40,963 nucleotides of DNA. Origin: CAMPJM01 sp964440915 (GTDB taxonomy: Bacteria; Bacteroidota; Bacteroidia; Cytophagales; Cyclobacteriaceae). Shown here piece after piece: positions 33,676 through 40,690 of the stretch (position 1 is its first letter; the number at the start of each line of letters is the position of its first letter). A program made the position numbers and the translations under genes. The notes under the pieces were generated by a model, which worked only from the letters and a program-made list of their open reading frames with translations, ran no database searches and was not told the DNA's origin. The DNA is taken from assembly GCA_964440915.1 (NCBI GenBank), contig CAYTTV010000031.1, positions 1-40,963 of the forward strand, written 5' to 3'.

Positions 33676-33683
33676 TAACTTTG
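33676..33683 (+). promoter_or_regulatory. -7 promoter box of the HesB-like gene
   Basis: TAACTTTG is an exact TANNTTTG match 20 bp before the start codon. No TTG is found 17-23 bp upstream; TTC at 33651-33653 is the nearest match. Confidence 0.45.
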
Positions 33684-33703
33684 CCTTGAATTAAAGGATT
33701 GAG

Positions 33704-34018
33704 ATGAATCTGGCTCCGGTAAGTATCACGCAAACAGCTTTGGTCGAAATCAAAGCGATATTAAGCAATAAGAACATTCCCGCTGATTATGGCCTTAGAA
33801 TAGGCATATCAGGTGGAGGAGGATGTGGGGGCATTTCTTTCGTGCTTGGTTTTGACAAGAAAAACGAAAGCGATCTAGCGTATGCCATAGAAGATGTGAC
33901 GGTGTATGTGGATAAAAAACATGCCATGTATCTGCTAGGCAAACAAATAGATTTCTACGAAGGGGCTGACGCCCGAGGATTTGTGTTTACAGATACGGTG
34001 CGTGAAAAGAAAAGCTGA
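33704..34018 (+). CDS. HesB/IscA-like protein lacking the C-terminal cysteine pair
   Basis: 104 residues with the fold pattern of A-type Fe-S carriers: ITQTALVEIKAIL at the N-terminus, YGLRIGISGGGGCGGISF (29-46) with the first conserved cysteine C41, then YVDKKHAMYLLGKQIDFYEG and GFVFTD. Canonical carriers end with a CxC motif after the last strand; here the chain ends TDTVREKKS with no further cysteine. Standard three-cysteine cluster binding is thus not possible in one chain. It may be a degenerate subfamily that binds differently or has another role. Monocistronic, with a phylum-type -7 box close upstream. Confidence 0.85.
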   Translation: MNLAPVSITQTALVEIKAILSNKNIPADYGLRIGISGGGGCGGISFVLGFDKKNESDLAYAIEDVTVYVDKKHAMYLLGKQIDFYEGADARGFVFTDTVREKKS

Positions 34019-34060
34019 AGGCCAAAACGCTAAGGAAGCGCTTGATCTTTGAAACCTCTT

Positions 34061-34088
34061 CACAACCTACCTTACACAACCTACCTTA
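34061..34088. repeat. Tandem 14-bp duplication
   Basis: CACAACCTACCTTA occurs twice in direct succession (34061-34074 and 34075-34088). The second copy includes the folB stop codon (minus strand, 34086-34088). A likely replication-slippage duplication. Confidence 0.85.
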
Positions 34089-34466
34089 ATTGAAAGCTCG
34101 ATTTTTAGGATTTCTGGATGCTGACATTGTCACCCTTGCGCGCCCACATACGCCCCCTATGGGTGGATTGAATTTGGATATGCTCAATTCAATAGCAGTG
34201 ACTGCTGAAAAGCCTAAAAACACCTCATCCATAATCCGCTTGCCTATATTTTCCAACAGTCGAGAAGGCTTTAGCATTTCATCCCTCACGATTTTATACA
34301 GTTCGCCATAGTCTACTGTTTCAGAAAGTACATCCTTTTCGGCTGCTTCATCAAAATCTGTCACTACTGCTATGTCAACCGCATACTTGTTGCCCATCTT
34401 TTGCTCTTCATCATAAAAGCCATGATATGCAAAGAACTCTAGGCCCTCTAACGCTACTTTACCCAT
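34086..34466 (-). CDS. folB: Dihydroneopterin aldolase
   Basis: 126 residues (EC 4.1.2.25), the folate-pathway enzyme that cleaves 7,8-dihydroneopterin to 6-hydroxymethyl-dihydropterin and glycolaldehyde. Conserved points are YHGFYDEEQ with E21, VDYGELY with Y53, LENIGKRI with E72 and the catalytic lysine K98 in ISKFNPPIGG; these match E22, Y54, E74 and K100 of the Staphylococcus aureus enzyme within two positions. It is the last gene of a WD40-DivIVA-folB cluster, 11 bp behind the DivIVA gene. No other folate gene is adjacent. Confidence 0.94.
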   Translation of the reverse strand: MGKVALEGLEFFAYHGFYDEEQKMGNKYAVDIAVVTDFDEAAEKDVLSETVDYGELYKIVRDEMLKPSRLLENIGKRIMDEVFLGFSAVTAIELSISKFNPPIGGVCGRARVTMSASRNPKNRAFN

Positions 34467-34477
34467 TGCAATTTCAA

Positions 34478-35215
34478 TTAACTGATCTGATCGAAGAAAG
34501 AACCTCCTTCTTTATTTTGCTCAGAAGCCTGTTCTTCTTCATCGCTGACAGAAACATCGGCAGCCTCTTCCTGTGCTTCTTCCCCGAAAACTTGAGTAGT
34601 TACTTTATATTCCTCTTCGTCTTCCATAGGCTCTTGATTTCTTATTTTTTCAGATACGCTTCTCGATTTTGAAACAATATCGTCAATAAAGAATCTGTCC
34701 TTTTGATTATTCGCCCTTTCCGCTTTTTCCAAGGTATCGTTTGCAATATTACGAAGGTCAAGAATAAGGTTTTCGCGATAATTCTCTAGTGTTTTATAAG
34801 TTTGCTCCAACGACTTCACCTCATCTTCCATGGCTTCTACTAGTTGCCGTGTCTTATGCTCCGCATTTTCAATCATCGATTTTGCCTTAGAGCGGGATTC
34901 GCTTATGATAGCCTCAGCCTTCATTTGCGATTCTTTCAGATGCAGTTCAGCGGTTCTTTTTGCCTGCTCCACCATACTGCTACCAGTATCTTCAGCGGTT
35001 TTCAAAGTCTTAAACAGAGAGCTTTCCACTTCCCGCAACTTTCTCACTTCCTCTTGGGCAGCATCAAGCTTGTACTTCAACTCCTTTTGTTGGTCTACCA
35101 TCCTTTCCCACTCCTGGGAAAGCGTTTGCAGAAAAGCAGTCACTTCGTCCTTATCATATCCTCTGAAATTCTTTTCAAAAGACTTTTGCCTTATTTCTAG
35201 GGGAGTTATTTTCAT
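34478..35215 (-). CDS. DivIVA domain coiled-coil protein
   Basis: 245 residues. Residues 1 to about 60 form the DivIVA N-terminal membrane-binding domain with MKITPLEIRQKSFEKNFRGY and the DEVTAFL helix. A long coiled coil follows (about 40-175, heptad-rich, with Lys/Glu/Ala-rich repeats). The last about 55 residues are acidic and disordered (EEEYK, EEAQEEAADVSVSDEEEQ). DivIVA proteins recognise curved membrane at poles and division sites in Gram-positives; the role in Bacteroidota is less clear. Neighbours are a WD40 gene 14 bp upstream and folB 11 bp downstream. Confidence 0.92.
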   Translation of the reverse strand: MKITPLEIRQKSFEKNFRGYDKDEVTAFLQTLSQEWERMVDQQKELKYKLDAAQEEVRKLREVESSLFKTLKTAEDTGSSMVEQAKRTAELHLKESQMKAEAIISESRSKAKSMIENAEHKTRQLVEAMEDEVKSLEQTYKTLENYRENLILDLRNIANDTLEKAERANNQKDRFFIDDIVSKSRSVSEKIRNQEPMEDEEEYKVTTQVFGEEAQEEAADVSVSDEEEQASEQNKEGGSFFDQIS

Positions 35216-35229
35216 ATGCTACTGTTGTT

Positions 35230-36156
35230 TTATTGATAATGCTCTGCCATATTAATATCCCAAATGGAAATACTCCGGTCGTCGCTTGCCGATACCAATA
35301 AATTCTCATGGGTGCTCCATAACAACTTGTTGACGGAAGTGCCGTGTCCGGCATGTCTTGCTTTGTCTATTACTTTTAAGAGCTTGAATTGTTCTGCATC
35401 CCATACCTTCACGGACTTATCCATGCTGCACGTGGCAAAAAGCTGGCCATCTGGACTGTAAACGATGCTATTGATGGCATACATATGTGCCACGATGCTA
35501 GTGACAGCCTTATATTCAGCATTTACGTCCCATATTCTTAAATGGGCATCGCGACCGCCGCTCAACAAATAACGATAGTCGGGTGAGTAACAGACAGTAA
35601 AAACAGAATTAGTATGAACAGATATAGTTTGCTTTAGCTTCAATGATTCTAAGTCAAAGATCCGAATTGCCTTATCGCTATAACCGACAGCCAGCTCTTT
35701 TCGCACCGGATTTATAGCCATAGAACGAGCGCTCTTTGAGCTAAATTGCAAACGGGTTACAATAGAAAGGTTTTGAAGCTTCACGACCACGATATCACCA
35801 TCTTTTGTGCCAACAAAGATCAGGTCGTTATAGGACTGTATAGCAAATATGGCCACTTCGGTCATTTTTAAAGAAGCTTTTTCAGCTTTGCTTTCTACAT
35901 CAATTACATGTATCCCTTCATAGTTCTGCCCTACGATCAGACAATCGTAAGGCAGACAATAATGCAAGGCATAAACTGATGTGTCCATCTTGGCAATCAA
36001 AACGCCTTTATCGCCATCTTTCAGATCCCACTTCACCACCATCCCATCTCCAGCACCCGAAAAAAAGACGGATGGTGTTTTGTATCCTTCCAAGGTATAA
36101 ACGCAATCCCTATGCCCAGAAAAGGTACTCACTTTAGATACGACCATATTTGCCAT
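35230..36156 (-). CDS. WD40 repeat protein
   Basis: 308 residues of beta-propeller, about seven repeats. The clearest are those ending LRIWDV, VKVWDA and ISIWDI with preceding GH/SPD signatures (for example AHMYAINSIVYSPDGQLFATCS); the N-terminal repeats are more divergent. There is no signal peptide, so it is a cytosolic protein-interaction platform. It is the first gene of a tight cluster with DivIVA and folB, suggesting it works with the DivIVA protein in organising the cell pole or division site. That role is inference only. Confidence 0.9.
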   Translation of the reverse strand: MANMVVSKVSTFSGHRDCVYTLEGYKTPSVFFSGAGDGMVVKWDLKDGDKGVLIAKMDTSVYALHYCLPYDCLIVGQNYEGIHVIDVESKAEKASLKMTEVAIFAIQSYNDLIFVGTKDGDIVVVKLQNLSIVTRLQFSSKSARSMAINPVRKELAVGYSDKAIRIFDLESLKLKQTISVHTNSVFTVCYSPDYRYLLSGGRDAHLRIWDVNAEYKAVTSIVAHMYAINSIVYSPDGQLFATCSMDKSVKVWDAEQFKLLKVIDKARHAGHGTSVNKLLWSTHENLLVSASDDRSISIWDINMAEHYQ

Positions 36157-36232
36157 GCTTCAATGCCTAAAAAATATAGTCTAAATATAACTCAAAATAT
36201 GCTCGAACAAAAAGAATATACTGTTTTAGCGC

Positions 36233-36245
36233 AGGGATTATCCCT
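36233..36245. promoter_or_regulatory. 13-bp palindrome upstream of the WD40 cluster
   Basis: AGGGATTATCCCT is a perfect palindrome about a single central base, 77 bp upstream of the WD40 start codon (minus strand). The single-base centre makes a hairpin unlikely and an operator more likely. A second, looser inverted repeat TTAAGT...ACTTAA (36261-36289) lies beside it. No binding protein is known. Confidence 0.35.
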
Positions 36246-36339
36246 TTTGTGTCTCTTTTTTTAAGTCATTTGTTGTACAAAACACTTAAGCTAAAGCTGA
36301 TAACAATATAGTGAGTACGCTTATTAGGAATGGAACTGA

Positions 36340-37446
36340 TTAGAATGTGTATATAAAGGCAAGTCCCAAGGTGATTTGACTGTCTTTGGTGAAGTTACCG
36401 TCTTTATTTTCAAAGAAAGCGTCTTTGGTGAAATCTGCCCTTACCTCAGGCTTAATAAGGAAACTGCCTTCAGCAAGTTTTACATTGCCGGTCAAGGTAA
36501 AGGCTGTCACCTCTAGTGGACCATTATACCGCACACCCTCTGGATCACTAAAATGCTCACCTCTGAGGCCAATTCCGAATCTTTCTGTGGCATTATAGTT
36601 TAGGTATAAAGCAGCTCCCCACCAATCTGCATCTGCGGAGTAAACTTCACCTGGAATCGGTTCGTTTTCACCAGACTTGAACGAGCCATAAGCAGTATTA
36701 AGGCCTATTAACAATGCGTCGGAGGCATTATAGGAGAGAACAAAATCAAACAAGCTGGCAAACGATCCTTTTGTATCGCCGAAGGCTGAGCCACCTCCAT
36801 ACTCATCACCTCCTACCCAGTTCAGATACATATCAAGGCCTTCAACTGGACTTAAAGCAACTTGCGCTGTGATGGACTTTTTATCATTGAAGTCCGTAAG
36901 AGCGTCCCAGCCGTTTACTACACCTACCATTAGTCCTACATTATCAGTAAGGATAAAATCTAGCTTTGCCCCTGTATGATAGAAAGGGCCATTTCCAAAG
37001 AGGTGAGATAAGCTATAGTTAAAGTTTAAAGGTGCTTCTATCACTTCATAACCAATATGGGTGCTATATTGCCCTACTGTCAATGCGACTTTGTCTGTAA
37101 AGGCATACGAGACATACGCCTGTTTGATGATCCTCGCCGTACCTTCATTGCCAAAGTTGGCCAAGTCGGCATTGGGCCCTACAGTAAGGTCAGCCACGCC
37201 TGTCAACTTGCCTTTGGTATAGGTCACTACAGTTTGCACAAGTCCTAGAGAGAATTGATTGTGATAAAGGTCAAATATTCTTCCGCCGCTCATGCCAGAC
37301 ATCGGCTCATTAAAATTATACTGGTAGCCCACATCTACATAACCCGATATCGATAACTGCCCCTTGTTACTCAAGGTATCTTGGGCATGTGACGAAAAGC
37401 TCCATAGCAATACGGCTGTAAAGAAAATTATAATAGTCTTTTTCAT
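36340..37446 (-). CDS. Outer-membrane beta-barrel porin (OmpL-like, BBP2 type)
   Basis: 368 residues from M at 37446, chosen because it begins a clean signal peptide, MKKTIIIFFTAVLLWSFSSHAQ; an in-frame extension to 37539 would bury it. The mature chain is a series of amphipathic strands (for example LSISGYVDVGYQYNF, KAAYVSYAF-like segments, the terminal LGLAFIYTF ending in an aromatic residue), as in outer-membrane barrels. NFNYSLSHLFGNGPFYHTG is characteristic of the beta-barrel porin-2 family. It lies 116 bp behind amt on the same strand, so it may let ammonium or nitrogen compounds through the outer membrane. Confidence 0.9.
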   Translation of the reverse strand: MKKTIIIFFTAVLLWSFSSHAQDTLSNKGQLSISGYVDVGYQYNFNEPMSGMSGGRIFDLYHNQFSLGLVQTVVTYTKGKLTGVADLTVGPNADLANFGNEGTARIIKQAYVSYAFTDKVALTVGQYSTHIGYEVIEAPLNFNYSLSHLFGNGPFYHTGAKLDFILTDNVGLMVGVVNGWDALTDFNDKKSITAQVALSPVEGLDMYLNWVGGDEYGGGSAFGDTKGSFASLFDFVLSYNASDALLIGLNTAYGSFKSGENEPIPGEVYSADADWWGAALYLNYNATERFGIGLRGEHFSDPEGVRYNGPLEVTAFTLTGNVKLAEGSFLIKPEVRADFTKDAFFENKDGNFTKDSQITLGLAFIYTF

Positions 37447-37562
37447 ATAATAAATTTGAGTTGAAGAAATTGTTACAATATTGATCGTCAATACAAAGTA
37501 TGGCTCGCAGTGGATTGACTTTGAATCGTTCAATAACAAATAGTAAAGAGGGGTAGTATGTA

Positions 37563-38885
37563 TTAAGTAAGGGGCGCCACTTTTTCGATGCTTCTTTCCC
37601 TTTCAAGCTCCATATCAGTTTGCAGGCTCACCCTGTTGCCAGAATAACTAATGTCATTGTTAAAATCAGGATATGCTCTCATGCTGTGTTCATGAATATC
37701 TAGTCCTTCTATTTCTTCTATAGAAGATACACGAATGCCTATGGTTATTTTTAGGACATAGAACAGGCCAAAAGCAAAACTAAAAGCGAAAGCACCTACG
37801 GCAGTTATCCCAATTAACTGGCTAACAAGCTGTTCGGGACTAGCAAGGTCGCCAAAAATGCCAACTGCCAAAGTACCCCAAATACCACAGATCAAATGGA
37901 CAGGGATGGCACCTACAGGGTCGTCCAGGCGCAAGCGATCGAGCATCAATACAGCCAACACCACCAACACACCCGCTATGAAACCTATTATGGCTGCTGT
38001 GGTCACACCCATGAGATCGGCACCGGCAGTGATCCCTACAAGTCCGGCAAGAACACCATTGAGCACCATAGTGAAATCGATGGTCTTAAATAAAACTTTT
38101 GAGGCAAAAAATGCACCCACAGCTCCCGAGCACGCGGCAATAGCAGTAGTTACAATCACTAGAGACACCAGCCCCGGGTCTGCTGACAACACGGAACCGC
38201 CATTGAACCCGAACCAACCAAACCACAAAAGAAACACACCAATGGTAGCCAAAGGAAGGTTGTGGCCGGGTATAGCTTTTGTTTTTCCGTCAACATATTT
38301 CCCGATCCTTGGCCCTAGCAAAATAACACAGGCCAGTGCCGCCCAGCCTCCTACACTATGCACGAGCGTGGAACCTGCAAAATCGTAAAAGGGCGTTTCC
38401 AAAGTATCTAAAAATCCGCCTCCCCATTTCCACATACCCATTATAGGGTAGGCAATGGCTACATATATCACCGAGAATATCAAGAAACTGTGAAGCTTCA
38501 CCCTTTCGGCTACTGCCCCCGAAACAATGGTGGCGGCAGTAGCAGCAAACATTGCTTGAAAAATAAAATCTGTCCAATAGGTTAGGGTGCCATCAGCATA
38601 GCTTATGAGTCCGCTCATGCCTTCGGGCATGGACAATCCAAAACCTCCGAAGCCAAACACTCCTCCAGCAAAGCTCTCTCCAGGATACATGAGATTAAAA
38701 CCCACGAAAGCATAGGTGAGAATGCCAATGGCTGGAATCATAACATTCTTGAACAAGATGTTAATCGTATTTTTTGATCTTGAAAGGCCTGATTCCAAAG
38801 AAGCAAACCCAAGGTTCATGATGAATACCATCACTGTGGCGATCATCATCCATAGGTTGTTTACGGTAAATAGTGATTCACTCAT
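37563..38885 (-). CDS. amt: Ammonium transporter
   Basis: 440 residues with 11 membrane helices, the AmtB family. Conserved residues are D168 (YDFAGSTLVH), the twin histidines H176 and H330 in the channel, and the helix segment DFIFQAMFAATAATIVSGAVAER. The C-terminal tail (RAYPDFNNDISYSG) is the kind that contacts PII proteins. It takes up ammonium across the inner membrane. The glnK-like gene lies 40 bp upstream on the same strand and the porin gene downstream, forming a nitrogen acquisition operon. The palindromic ATTTAAATTTAAAT lies just before the start. Confidence 0.96.
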   Translation of the reverse strand: MSESLFTVNNLWMMIATVMVFIMNLGFASLESGLSRSKNTINILFKNVMIPAIGILTYAFVGFNLMYPGESFAGGVFGFGGFGLSMPEGMSGLISYADGTLTYWTDFIFQAMFAATAATIVSGAVAERVKLHSFLIFSVIYVAIAYPIMGMWKWGGGFLDTLETPFYDFAGSTLVHSVGGWAALACVILLGPRIGKYVDGKTKAIPGHNLPLATIGVFLLWFGWFGFNGGSVLSADPGLVSLVIVTTAIAACSGAVGAFFASKVLFKTIDFTMVLNGVLAGLVGITAGADLMGVTTAAIIGFIAGVLVVLAVLMLDRLRLDDPVGAIPVHLICGIWGTLAVGIFGDLASPEQLVSQLIGITAVGAFAFSFAFGLFYVLKITIGIRVSSIEEIEGLDIHEHSMRAYPDFNNDISYSGNRVSLQTDMELERERSIEKVAPLT

Positions 38886-38925
38886 CGATTTAAATTTAAA
38901 TGGTTAGGAATAATTTATCAGTTAG

Positions 38926-39264
38926 TTAAAGCGCGGCCTTTCCTTCCTCTCTTGAGCGGATGCGGATGGCTCTTTCGATATCGGAAATGAATATTTTTCC
39001 GTCTCCAATACTTCCAGTAAAGGCTTCATTGAGGATACAGTCGATAACCTCTTCCGCTTGGTCTGCACGCACCACCACCTCTAGCTTAGTGCGGGGTATA
39101 AATCCTACATCGTAGGGAACACCTCTATAGGATTGCGATTGACTCGTCTCCTTTCCAAAACCTTTGATCTCCATCGAGTACATAAAAGGGATTCCTACGA
39201 GAGACAGTGCCTCGTGCACCGCCTCAAATCGTGATGTTCTTATAATTGCTTCAATCTTTTTCAT
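38926..39264 (-). CDS. PII nitrogen regulatory protein (GlnK type)
   Basis: 112 residues, standard PII length. The start MKKIEAIIRTSRFEAVHEAL and the C-terminal block GDGKIFISDIERAIRIR are typical. The T-loop (37-55) is unusual: it keeps Y46 and Y51, but where most PII proteins have GRQKG it reads GKETS, so the residue at position 39, normally the 2-oxoglutarate/Mg-coordinating Gln, is Glu. The segment YDVGFIPRTKLEVVV suggests a Bacteroidota subfamily found beside amt. It probably gates the Amt channel in response to ATP/ADP and nitrogen state. First gene of the operon glnK-amt-porin. Confidence 0.94.
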   Translation of the reverse strand: MKKIEAIIRTSRFEAVHEALSLVGIPFMYSMEIKGFGKETSQSQSYRGVPYDVGFIPRTKLEVVVRADQAEEVIDCILNEAFTGSIGDGKIFISDIERAIRIRSREEGKAAL

Positions 39265-39653
39265 GATTATTTAGAATTTTGGTTAAAAAACACGGACATC
39301 ATTAAAACTTTGATCAATATTAGGAATAAAAATTACAAATATGAAATAACAGGCTTATTTTTTGCCCTATTTTCATAAAAAAATTGAAACAAACGAATGA
39401 AAAGGTTAATTTTTTAAGCACATTTTAAAATTTGCATGCACTTTAAAATTATACTGGGTTAATTTTAACCTTATGTCCAATAAATTATCAAATAAGGAGA
39501 GGGAGAGGATTGGAATTTCAAGAAGCAACTACGAGTATAGGACTAATGCAGAAATCCCTAAATGAAAAAGATGTAAAAAAGCCTTTGCTGCGTAAATGGA
39601 TGCACAACGTCTAGGCTTATAGGAGACACTTAGAGGAACTTCAACTATTTATT
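39265..39653. other. Intergenic region between glnK and sucD with repeats
   Basis: AT-rich. Contains GGTTAATTTT at 39404 and again at 39457, two copies of TTTAAAATT (within 39423-39432 and 39442-39450), and a near-perfect palindrome (39457-39470). A 30-codon frame starting at 39474 is probably chance. No exact TANNTTTG box for glnK was found; CATATTTG on the minus strand (39336-39343) is one mismatch away. Confidence 0.5.
39457..39470. promoter_or_regulatory. Palindrome GGTTAATTTTAACC
   Basis: GGTTAA and TTAACC flank a TT centre. The left half is repeated as GGTTAATTTT 53 bp away (39404-39413). Located in the divergent region between glnK and sucD, so it could be an operator for either; the binding protein is unknown. 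Confidence 0.35.
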
Positions 39654-39684
39654 TTGTGAAAGCCCACATTATGTCCTATTTTTG
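39654..39684 (+). promoter_or_regulatory. Promoter of sucD
   Basis: TTG (39654-39656), a 20-bp spacer, then TATTTTTG (39677-39684), an exact TANNTTTG match, 18 bp before the ATG at 39703. The -7 box overlaps a TTG at 39682 that would otherwise extend the reading frame, which argues for the later start. Confidence 0.7.
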
Positions 39685-39702
39685 CCCAAAAAAAAGAGCA
39701 AA

Positions 39703-40599
39703 ATGAGTGTTTTAGTCAATAAAGAATCCAAAGTACTTGTTCAGGGCTTCACCGGCTCCGAAGGCACCTTTCATGCTGAACAAATGATAGAATACGGAAC
39801 CAATGTTGTTGGGGGTGTGACACCTGGAAAAGGTGGCCAGAAACACCTTGACAGACCTGTTTTCAATACTGTACAAGACGCTGTAGACAACACAGGAGCC
39901 AATGTCACTGTGATATTCGTCCCTCCTGCATTTGCAGCAGATGCCATTATGGAAGCTGCAGATGCTGGTGTAAAAGTCATCATTACCATAACAGAAGGAA
40001 TACCTACCAAGGACATGATCCAGGTGAAAGAGTACATAAGCAGCAGGGATGTTACTCTAATTGGCCCCAACTGTCCAGGTGTAATCACTCCAGGCGAAGC
40101 CAAAGTAGGTATTATGCCAGGATTTATCCACAAAAAAGGCACCATTGGCATTGTATCCCGTTCTGGTACGCTTACTTATGAAGCCGTTGACCAAGTAACA
40201 AAAGCAGGACTGGGGCAATCTACGTGCATTGGCATTGGCGGGGACCCCATTATAGGCACCACCACTAAAGATGCCGTAAAACTATTGATGGAGGATCCCG
40301 AGACTGAAGGCATCATTATGATAGGTGAAATTGGTGGCAGCATGGAGTCCGAGGCTGCACAATGGATAAAAGAAAATGGCACCAAGCCTGTTGTAGGATT
40401 CATTGCAGGACAAACTGCTCCTCCAGGCCGCAGGATGGGACATGCGGGTGCCATTATTGGCGGAGCCGACGATACGGCTGCGGCTAAAATGAAAATCATG
40501 AAGGAGTGCGGCATTCATGTAGTAGAATCACCTGCCAACTTAGGCGAGAAAATGCTAGAAGCGTTGACAACTCATAGAGCAAAACAATCTGCATCTTAA
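39703..40599 (+). CDS. sucD: Succinyl-CoA synthetase, alpha subunit
   Basis: 298 residues from ATG at 39703; the family regularly begins MSVLVNK, and a seven-codon TTG extension would start inside the promoter. It catalyses, with the beta subunit, the nucleotide-yielding step succinyl-CoA to succinate in the citric acid cycle (EC 6.2.1.5). The CoA-binding segment VQGFTGSEGTFHAEQ (13-27), GPNCPGVITPGEAKVGIMPG, and the phosphorylated H247 in RRMGHAGAIIGG are intact. The beta-subunit gene sucC is not adjacent in the window, so the pair is split here. It has its own promoter and a strong terminator. Confidence 0.96.
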   Translation: MSVLVNKESKVLVQGFTGSEGTFHAEQMIEYGTNVVGGVTPGKGGQKHLDRPVFNTVQDAVDNTGANVTVIFVPPAFAADAIMEAADAGVKVIITITEGIPTKDMIQVKEYISSRDVTLIGPNCPGVITPGEAKVGIMPGFIHKKGTIGIVSRSGTLTYEAVDQVTKAGLGQSTCIGIGGDPIIGTTTKDAVKLLMEDPETEGIIMIGEIGGSMESEAAQWIKENGTKPVVGFIAGQTAPPGRRMGHAGAIIGGADDTAAAKMKIMKECGIHVVESPANLGEKMLEALTTHRAKQSAS

Positions 40600-40648
40600 G
40601 AACGATGCAAGTAAAAGTCACATGACTATATAAAGTGACCCAAAACAA

Positions 40649-40690
40649 AAAAGCTTCTCAAGTTACAGGTATACTTTGAGAAGCTTTTTT
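40649..40690 (+). terminator. Intrinsic terminator after sucD
   Basis: AAAAGCTTCTCAA (40649-40661) and TTGAGAAGCTTTT (40676-40688) are perfect 13-bp complements, with further GT/AC pairing inside, followed by TTTTTT. The A run on the left makes it potentially bidirectional. Confidence 0.9.

Noticed and set aside
37447..37539. 31-codon N-terminal extension of the porin
   Set aside because: It would place a standard signal peptide in the interior of the protein.
39474..39566. 30-codon plus-strand frame (MSNKLSNKERER...)
   Set aside because: Short, highly charged, no neighbours or family resemblance; could be chance in AT-rich DNA, though not formally excluded.
39682..39702. TTG start giving sucD seven extra residues
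   Set aside because: The TTG is inside the exact -7 promoter box and the family starts at MSVLVNK; the ATG at 39703 is preferred.
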